Origin: a virus
Length of the DNA stretch: 35,743 nt
IMG/VR virus record: IMGVR_UViG_3300045996_004599
Span: 1-35,743 of that record
Strand: one strand, 5' to 3'
Positions 31,116 through 35,743 of this stretch are shown piece by piece. The notes beneath the pieces are model-generated. The model worked only from the letters and a program-made list of their open reading frames with translations, was not told where the DNA came from and ran no database searches. The position numbers and the translations under genes were made by a program. Position 1 is the stretch's first letter. Each line of letters begins with the position of its first letter.

Positions 31116-32497
31116 GCTGATTTCCTTAAATTTTCTGGCAACTCAAATCCTTTCGCTTTTGCAACTGCCTGGTTAAATAATGCCCATGTGCTTTCATCTT
31201 TGAACTTGCAATGAGCGGTTCCTTTTTTAAAGCCCTTGATCTCGAAGAAGCCCCAATCGTACCATACATTCGGCTCCATGTTCACCTTTCTTGAAAAGTG
31301 GTAAAGTGGATCAATCTGTTCCCGGCTGGCGGTTACGTATGCCAATGCTTTACATAAGTCTTCTAAAAGAGTGTCATTGCTATGGCTGCCCCAAACAGCT
31401 TCAATTTGATTAGCACTATAGCTTGGCTTAAAAACACAGTTCAGTATGAACTTTTTATTTATCATGTAATGGCTGTTGGTTTTCCAACCTTCCACGTTGT
31501 ACCTGTTTTCGCTGTAGTGGTAAGTAAGTTTCTCGAAAACCTCCAACAGTACCTTATCCATCCGCTGGCCGTGCGTGCCGATTACCAATTCAAACATTTT
31601 ATAGATGTTTTTCATAGTGAACGGTACTTTCTCTTGCTGCTCAACAAACTTGTTTATGTCAGAAATAAGGCTTTTGGTCATGAACTTTTCCATGTTCATT
31701 TTACCGAAGATCCATTTCCAGGCTTTTTTCTGTAGGTCTTTTTGGAAGGATGCTTTTGTGGTTTCAGATTCGCCCTGCTTGCAAGTAAAAGTTAATGAGC
31801 CGCCACCAATTTCCCCGATAAGGGTGTTCATCTTTATGCCGTTACTGATAACTTCATCGTACAACTTGCAGGCGTTCACGTAGCGTTGCACCACCTCCCG
31901 AACGGCGTTGTAGCCCATAATCCCGTTCGATTGATATTCGGGTTCGTCTTCCTCGCTTTCAAAGTAGTCGCCAAAGTCATTATCTGTCTTTGGCTTGTAT
32001 AGATGGACTAATCCAATCTCAATACTCGTTTTACGTTCAGCTTCAGAAAACACATCGCCAAGGTTTTCAGATTTGCCGTAATCTCTTATCAGTGATAGAA
32101 GCTGCTTGCGGTAACTGGAATAATCGTTTGCCAGTGTTTGGTAATTGCAAAGCGCAACAATGTGGCAACCAGACGGCGCAATGCTCCACGCATGCAGGAT
32201 GTGCTTTTCATCTGCACTGAAAGGCGGGTTCATGTATATAGCGTGTATGTGGCTAATCTCATGCGCCTGTAGTTGTAGAAAGTCTGCTTTTAAGAATTTA
32301 GATTTAGAAGCTACAATCTTCGCTAAGTCATGATTAAGCTCACAGGTTAGCACGTTGGCTCCGGCTCCTATACAGTAATCAACTATATCGCCTTTACCCG
32401 CTGAAGGCTCCAAAATGGTTTTGCCATTTAGGTTCTCTCCGGCAAGCATGTAGGAAATGATTGCTTTCGGTGTTGGGTAAAAATCTTTATTGAACAT
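31112..32497 (-). CDS. N6-adenine methyltransferase with DUF4942 domain
   Basis: A 461-residue protein. The N-terminal half is a SAM methyltransferase: ILEPSAGKGDIVDY (motif I, residues about 29-41), CELNHDL, and YMNPPF (NPPF at 90-93) typical of amino-methyltransferases. The C-terminal half (about 195-460) matches the phage/plasmid DUF4942 region (FTMKNIYKMFELVIGTHGQR, WYDWGFFEIKGFKKGTAHCK). It overlaps the HNH gene by 11 bases. It may protect phage DNA from restriction together with the cytosine enzyme. DUF4942 is named from memory. Confidence 0.8.
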   Translation of the reverse strand: MFNKDFYPTPKAIISYMLAGENLNGKTILEPSAGKGDIVDYCIGAGANVLTCELNHDLAKIVASKSKFLKADFLQLQAHEISHIHAIYMNPPFSADEKHILHAWSIAPSGCHIVALCNYQTLANDYSSYRKQLLSLIRDYGKSENLGDVFSEAERKTSIEIGLVHLYKPKTDNDFGDYFESEEDEPEYQSNGIMGYNAVREVVQRYVNACKLYDEVISNGIKMNTLIGEIGGGSLTFTCKQGESETTKASFQKDLQKKAWKWIFGKMNMEKFMTKSLISDINKFVEQQEKVPFTMKNIYKMFELVIGTHGQRMDKVLLEVFEKLTYHYSENRYNVEGWKTNSHYMINKKFILNCVFKPSYSANQIEAVWGSHSNDTLLEDLCKALAYVTASREQIDPLYHFSRKVNMEPNVWYDWGFFEIKGFKKGTAHCKFKDESTWALFNQAVAKAKGFELPENLRKSA

Positions 32498-32756
32498 CTA
32501 ACCTTGATTTGCTTAATCCTAATTCTTTAGCCCGTAAGGGGTTTAATTCAACTTCTGAATGATGTTGCCAGCAGAGAGCTTTAAAGTATCTCACATCCGT
32601 TAAGAGGTTGCCCACTCTGCCAGCCGAATGATGCAGGGTAACTTCATTGCTGTAGCAGCCGGGATACTCACAATGGCGGTCTTTTAAATACTCAGCTTTT
32701 AGCTTTGCGTATTCCCTTTCTTGCTTGGCTCTTTTCTTACTGCGTTTAGCTATCAT
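32487..32756 (-). CDS. HNH-like zinc-finger nuclease
   Basis: An 89-residue protein. After a basic helical start (KRSKKRAKQEREYAKLKAEY) come Cys29 and Cys34 (CEYPGC), His42/His43 (VTLHHSAGR) and a CWQHH motif (Cys62, His65, His66). This is the beta-beta-alpha HNH fold in the small NinG-like form seen among phage recombination genes. It lies between a DUF1367-like gene and a methyltransferase with overlaps at both ends. A nick or branched-DNA activity is plausible; restriction is less likely. Confidence 0.7.
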   Translation of the reverse strand: MIAKRSKKRAKQEREYAKLKAEYLKDRHCEYPGCYSNEVTLHHSAGRVGNLLTDVRYFKALCWQHHSEVELNPLRAKELGLSKSRLDVQ

Positions 32757-33166
32757 AAAAACTCAGCTACATTATCCAGTATATCTTGCCTGTCGAAGTG
32801 AAAGCACCTCACTATGGCATCAATAACCGCGTTGTAATACTTTCCAAATTCAAGGTCATCCATGGCGGCAAATGATATGCTCTTAGCTTCCTTTACTACT
32901 TCGCCGTGGATGTTTACCCGTTCTTCGTAATAGCCTGCTTCAATGGTTAAATCCTTTCTCAGGTAGTCCATATTGGTGTACTGTTCCTGGTTTTCAAAAA
33001 CCATGTTGAACAGGGCAAATGCTTTGCGATGGAACTGAATATTTCGAGGCTTTGTCACCTTTGCCATAAAGGGCTCACCAGCTTTAAATCGTTTCAGGTT
33101 TTCTTTGTCCTGATCATAAGCCGGGAGGATGTTTCCCGAAAGGGTTTTGCAAAGCATGATATCCAT
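32753..33166 (-). CDS. DUF1367-like recombination-associated protein
   Basis: A 137-residue protein from MDIMLCKTLSGNILPAYDQD. The segments LKRFKAGEPFMAKVTKPRN, IQFHRKAFALFNMVFENQEQ and LDNVAEFL resemble DUF1367 phage proteins, which sit beside ninB-type recombination genes. I chose 33166 because TAATG joins it to the upstream stop; 33157 is possible. Function not known; context is DNA recombination. Confidence 0.65.
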   Translation of the reverse strand: MDIMLCKTLSGNILPAYDQDKENLKRFKAGEPFMAKVTKPRNIQFHRKAFALFNMVFENQEQYTNMDYLRKDLTIEAGYYEERVNIHGEVVKEAKSISFAAMDDLEFGKYYNAVIDAIVRCFHFDRQDILDNVAEFL

Positions 33167-33786
33167 TAGAAAATCAGTTTGTTGTAAGCCTCGGTTACTT
33201 TTTCCCAAAAGGCAGGAACTTTCTCACTCGCCTCTTTTAGTTGTGCCTCGTATTGTTCCCGGCAAGCCTTATAGTAATAGATCGGCTTTACATCGCACCT
33301 GTCGTCATAGCTTATGAAAATCACATCGCTAATGGTATCGCCGTTAAAAAAGGCTGATAATATCTGACTGTCATACTTCGCCGGCACACCACCTTCTATG
33401 CAATACTGAGCGTGTGTTTTAGTGGAAGGGCATTTGATCTCATATGAGATATTATAAATGCCATTCGTTTTGGAAAGCCCATCCGGAGAATAGCCCGAAT
33501 AGTCAAGCTTTTGATGCCCGACAAATCCAACCTCTTCAATTTTGGTTTTGCTCAGGTCCTGATAGGCTCTCCGTGCAAAAGGCTCCATGTCTATCCCTCG
33601 CTGCATTTCTGAGCTTACATAGCTATCTTCTAAAACAGGGTTAACCATTTCGGCAACTATCTCATAAATCAAAACGGGATCTGCTTTCTTGGAAAGCACA
33701 GACTTTAACCGTGTGCCTGTGATCTTGCCGAGCCGAAGCCGAAGCCACTCGTCAGAGCCTTGCTCAATGTCACGGTAGATTTTCAC
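33166..33786 (-). CDS. YqaJ/lambda-type exonuclease
   Basis: A 206-residue alkaline exonuclease of the PD-(D/E)xK fold that resects double-strand ends for recombination. Motifs in order: GSDEWLRLRLGKITGT (residues about 10-25), GIDMEPFARRAY with Glu68, GYSPDGL with Asp102, YEIKCPSTKTH with Glu116 and Lys118. The start is a GTG fixed by a GTGA overlap with the upstream gene. That upstream gene is probably its partner. Length is normal for the family. Confidence 0.9.
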   Translation of the reverse strand: MKIYRDIEQGSDEWLRLRLGKITGTRLKSVLSKKADPVLIYEIVAEMVNPVLEDSYVSSEMQRGIDMEPFARRAYQDLSKTKIEEVGFVGHQKLDYSGYSPDGLSKTNGIYNISYEIKCPSTKTHAQYCIEGGVPAKYDSQILSAFFNGDTISDVIFISYDDRCDVKPIYYYKACREQYEAQLKEASEKVPAFWEKVTEAYNKLIF

Positions 33787-34331
33787 GCTGGTTGGCTGTT
33801 TAAAAATTCAACACGTTCCTGCATTTCTTTTGTGAACCGTGCTTTTAAATCATCCTTCAGCTCCCGAACTTCTTTATCTGCCTGAATAGGTTTTGAGAAT
33901 GCCAGGTATTCCCGTTGCAGATCTTCTAAGGATGTACAGGCGTTCAAAATCTTTAAAGCACCTGTGTTATCAACTTTCTGTAATTGTGGCTTATTTGGAC
34001 GGAAACGGAGCGCATCCATTGTTTCGCTGCCCATTCGTACATTCTCTTTGATGTAGATTTGAACCGGGATGTTTACCCAATCTTCAAGGTGTTTTGAACC
34101 GCCTACAAATGATTGTAGTATCTTGCCGTTCTCAACATTTATGATCATCGGCTTTATGTTCTCTCTGAAGGTTGCAATTCTGAACATTCCTTTTGCGCCG
34201 CGTACCTTAGCTTCTTTCCATTCTACTTTTTCGATTGTAGCGATGATTTCAGAAGGCGTCATTTCATCGAGGTCAACCGCTCCTAAGAATTCGGTTTTAT
34301 CGTATTTTCTCCAGTGTGTTTTAGTTGCCAT
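33783..34331 (-). CDS. Recombination-associated protein upstream of exonuclease
   Basis: A 182-residue protein starting MATKTHWRKYDKTEFLGAVD. The pattern HWRKxxxxEFLGAxDL, FRENIKPMIINVENGKILQS and LEDWVNIPVQIYIKENVRMG is common in Bacteroidetes phages directly before the YqaJ exonuclease, where it takes the position of a single-strand annealing or binding partner. The acidic helical C-terminus (EVRELKDDLKARFTKEMQER) is also typical. The motif TGCTATTTGATT lies just before the start. Specific activity is unproven. Confidence 0.65.
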   Translation of the reverse strand: MATKTHWRKYDKTEFLGAVDLDEMTPSEIIATIEKVEWKEAKVRGAKGMFRIATFRENIKPMIINVENGKILQSFVGGSKHLEDWVNIPVQIYIKENVRMGSETMDALRFRPNKPQLQKVDNTGALKILNACTSLEDLQREYLAFSKPIQADKEVRELKDDLKARFTKEMQERVEFLNSQPA

Positions 34332-34343
34332 TTTGCTATTTGA

Positions 34344-34463
34344 TTAATTGTATTGTGCGTAGATGTAGAGTACTGAAAGGATGAATATGAATAGTGCTAT
34401 TGCTATGTCACGCCACCGTGGTCTTTCCGGCTGCTGTTCTGGTTCGATGTGGTTATATACCAT
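34344..34463 (-). CDS. 39-residue membrane micro-protein
   Basis: A short frame starting MVYNHIEPEQQPERPRWRDI, then a hydrophobic helix (AIALFIFILSVLYIYAQYN). The ATG overlaps the previous stop by one base (TAATG). A polar N-terminus and one membrane segment, coupled to a second such gene, suggest a real pair. No function known. Confidence 0.5.
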   Translation of the reverse strand: MVYNHIEPEQQPERPRWRDIAIALFIFILSVLYIYAQYN

Positions 34464-34588
34464 TATAGTGCGTAGTGTATGAATGTGAAGAGTGCCGTTA
34501 ATCCTACTCCGATATGAATAAGCAGCCAGTTTATCTGCTCCGCTTCCCTTGCCCGTGTATCTCGGTGCTTGTAGGGTTTGCTATCCAT
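34463..34588 (-). CDS. 41-residue membrane micro-protein
   Basis: A short frame starting MDSKPYKHRDTRAREAEQIN and ending in a hydrophobic helix (WLLIHIGVGLTALFTFIHYA). It lies 14 bases after the previous gene and its stop overlaps the next gene's start. The two tiny proteins share the layout of a charged start plus one membrane segment. They may act together or affect the host envelope; this is inference. Confidence 0.5.
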   Translation of the reverse strand: MDSKPYKHRDTRAREAEQINWLLIHIGVGLTALFTFIHYAL

Positions 34589-34602
34589 GTCGTGGTGCGG
34601 TT

Positions 34603-34797
34603 TCATGGCATAGCTAATTTTTGAGCCTGTTCGATTAGTTGCTTTTTGCTCTCTAAGTAGTTGATGATGCCTTGCTTCATTACTTTTGCCAAGCAGTCAA
34701 CTTTTGGCTTTTCCATTCCGAAAGGATGATGCTTTACCTCTCCATCGGGGTAGGCGGTGCGGGTTACGTTAAGCAGCATCTGATACCTCGCTTTCAT
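34603..34797 (-). CDS. Small hypothetical protein
   Basis: A 64-residue protein from MKARYQMLLNVTRTAYPDGE. It ends with a helical QGIINYLESKKQLIEQAQKL. Several start codons are possible (34818, 34797, 34779); the first overlaps more of the upstream gene. HHPFGMEKPKVDCLAKVMK in the middle is a basic segment. No family recognised. Confidence 0.5.
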   Translation of the reverse strand: MKARYQMLLNVTRTAYPDGEVKHHPFGMEKPKVDCLAKVMKQGIINYLESKKQLIEQAQKLAMP

Positions 34798-34954
34798 AGT
34801 TCTGAGTGAATGCTTCAAAGGCAGCAGACCGTGCCTTGTTAATCGCCATCAGGAAGTTTAACCTGTTCATAGGGTTATCATCCACGGCGTTGAACTGCTC
34901 TACTTGAATGTCAAGCAATTCGCAGAAAAGAATGTATTCCGATATATTTCTCAT
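34769..34954 (-). CDS. Small hypothetical protein
   Basis: A 61-residue helical protein starting MRNISEYILFCELLDIQVEQ and ending SEVSDAA. The ATG overlaps the stop of the upstream gene as ATGA, so translation is coupled. MNRLNFLMAINKARSAAFEA is a likely amphipathic helix. Function unknown. Confidence 0.55.
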   Translation of the reverse strand: MRNISEYILFCELLDIQVEQFNAVDDNPMNRLNFLMAINKARSAAFEAFTQNYESEVSDAA

Positions 34955-35292
34955 GCTGCTTTAGTTTTATTAAGGTTTACAATTTTGGTTTCTTTGATCT
35001 CAAGCTCTTCCAGTTCAGAATCGCTTAATGAATCGATGTAGGCTTCTATCTGATCTTGCCAACCGAACATGTCAACCAGGATGACCGCTAAATCTTTGTC
35101 GCTCAATTCCTGCGAATAGTCAACTTCGGTTTGAGCAATCAGCTCGCTACGGTCCATCGTGTCGGCGATAAACTCAATGATGTTATCCTCATCAATATCC
35201 ACCTGATGGGTTTTGCCAGCATCTTCGAAAGTCACAGTTGCCCATTTGTAGCTGTGCTTTGCTTTTAGTTCTTGATTGATTATATTTGCCAT
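34951..35292 (-). CDS. Acidic hypothetical early protein
   Basis: A 113-residue protein starting MANIINQELKAKHSYKWATV. It is strongly acidic (DIDEDNIIEFIADTMDRSEL, DSLSDSELEELEIKETK) with a helical end. The start is directly preceded by TGCTATTTGATT, an element shared with two other genes. A hairpin lies just upstream. Acidic early phage proteins can mimic DNA, but nothing here proves it. Confidence 0.6.
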   Translation of the reverse strand: MANIINQELKAKHSYKWATVTFEDAGKTHQVDIDEDNIIEFIADTMDRSELIAQTEVDYSQELSDKDLAVILVDMFGWQDQIEAYIDSLSDSELEELEIKETKIVNLNKTKAA

Positions 35293-35307
35293 TGCTATTT
35301 GATTTAA

Positions 35308-35337
35308 GGCTCCCTGCTACATACAGGGGGCTTTTTT
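35308..35337 (+). terminator. Hairpin with T-run facing the plus strand
   Basis: Arms GCTCCCTG (35309-35316) and CAGGGGGC (35324-35331), with one G-T type pair, enclose CTACATA and are followed by six Ts. It resembles an intrinsic terminator for plus-strand transcripts, although no plus-strand gene lies before it. For minus-strand messages it would be a leader hairpin before the 35292 start. Confidence 0.4.
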
Positions 35338-35342
35338 ATTTT

Positions 35343-35522
35343 TCAGGGCATCCAGCCCGGTTCGTGTTGTTGAATTGCTTCTATCCTGTCTTTTAGTTCA
35401 GCACAAGCTTTTAAATAGTCCTTATGCTGCTGCCTGCGCATCCATTGCTTGTAAGAAGGTTCAGCCGATTTCTTTGGCTGCTTCCTTACGGGCTGATCTG
35501 ATATGTAGGCGATGGATAGCAT
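35343..35522 (-). CDS. Small hypothetical early protein
   Basis: A 59-residue protein starting MLSIAYISDQPVRKQPKKSA. It continues SYKQWMRRQQHKDYLKACAE and ends EPGWMP, mostly a basic helix. Its ATG overlaps the previous stop by one base (TAATG). The conserved-looking Trp/Met motif and coupling support it. Function unknown. Confidence 0.5.
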   Translation of the reverse strand: MLSIAYISDQPVRKQPKKSAEPSYKQWMRRQQHKDYLKACAELKDRIEAIQQHEPGWMP

Positions 35523-35743
35523 TAGGCTATGCGTTTGATGTTCAAATACTTCTTGTCCTCTGCCTGCTCTAATTTGAATTTCAGATCAGGGTACATCATC
35601 TTAATCCGTCCGCTTATTACTGAGCTTACTGTTTGAAGCTTGTTGTAATGCGTGGTGATCTGACCGCCTACAGGTATTGCGATTATGGTAGCCGTCCATG
35701 ATGGGCGTTTTTCCTGCGGTGCTACATCTACTATTTTGCTCAT
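35522..35743 (-). CDS. Hypothetical early protein at window edge
   Basis: A 73-residue protein whose ATG is the last codon of the window, starting MSKIVDVAPQEKRPSWTATI. Mixed alpha/beta with a C-terminal MYPDLKFKLEQAEDKKYLNI, which recalls the DLKFKL/DIKDFSVKF type pattern in the broken plus-strand gene at 20665. Its leader and possible promoter lie outside the window. No family recognised. Confidence 0.6.
   Translation of the reverse strand: MSKIVDVAPQEKRPSWTATIIAIPVGGQITTHYNKLQTVSSVISGRIKMMYPDLKFKLEQAEDKKYLNIKRIA

Noticed and set aside
32487-32756. HNH protein plus methyltransferases as a restriction-modification system
   Set aside because: The HNH protein is of the small NinG-like phage type and sits in the recombination block; no specificity or restriction domain is visible.
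35375-35572. Plus-strand frame of 65 codons
   Set aside because: It is the shadow of the minus-strand genes at 35343-35522 and 35522-35743, with Cys/Leu-rich composition and no start signal.
1-35743. CRISPR arrays, tRNA genes, insertion sequences or direct-repeat attachment sites
   Set aside because: None could be recognised by reading; attachment sites would need the sequence outside the window.

Overview
The window reads as almost all of a temperate tailed phage (prophage) of a Bacteroidetes host, most likely a Sphingobacteriaceae-type bacterium such as Mucilaginibacter or Pedobacter. The host call is inference. It rests on protein families typical of Bacteroidetes phages (the major capsid, tape measure and tail-tip types, a DUF4942 methyltransferase and a SprB-like repeat), on A-rich leaders that often lack a Shine-Dalgarno sequence, and on TAnnTTTG-type -7 promoter boxes. 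No tRNA, rRNA, IS element or CRISPR array was seen. The window opens on a GTG that begins the visible integrase frame and closes exactly on an ATG of a minus-strand gene, so the repressor, the attachment sites and the early promoter are probably outside it.

Layout. (a) 1-1283: a tyrosine integrase on the plus strand and a doubtful small frame after it. (b) 1320-3354: lysis region (minus strand), with two small membrane proteins, an N-acetylmuramoyl-L-alanine amidase, a 25-residue membrane micro-protein and an exported cysteine-rich protein. (c) 3351-5922: fibre-like genes, two of which begin with signal peptides. (d) 5909-10992: head module (connector, portal, unknown, decoration-like protein, major capsid, ClpP-like protease fused to a scaffold-like tail). 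(e) 11050-11485: a two-gene plus-strand cassette set between head and tail genes. (f) 11478-20610: tail module (tape measure, tail-tip proteins, SprB-containing protein, completion proteins, and a tail-chaperone pair joined by a probable -1 frameshift). (g) 20665-20868: a broken plus-strand gene. (h) 20865-22551: large and small terminase. (i) 22706-27017: small accessory genes. (j) 27029-27288: a divergent control region with a ribbon-helix-helix regulator on the plus strand. (k) 27317-35743: replication, recombination and methylation genes, including a RuvC-like resolvase, a YqaJ/lambda-type exonuclease, an HNH-like protein and two DNA methyltransferases.

Nearly all minus-strand genes overlap by 1-11 bases (ATGA, GTGA or TAATG junctions). 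They therefore look like long translationally coupled operons running from high to low coordinates: early genes, then terminase, tail, head, fibres and lysis. The order is unusual, because the tail and tape measure come before protease, capsid and portal, and the portal follows the capsid. The lack of sheath or baseplate genes, plus an 862-residue tape measure, suggests a siphovirus with a tail of roughly 130 nm.

The most notable items are: a nearly identical palindromic leader in front of two distant structural genes; the plus-strand cassette next to one copy of it; a nine-T slippery run in the chaperone pair; several start-to-stop nested membrane micro-proteins; exported fibre-like proteins; and a ribbon-helix-helix gene facing a promoter flanked by 10-bp direct repeats spaced 22 bp.
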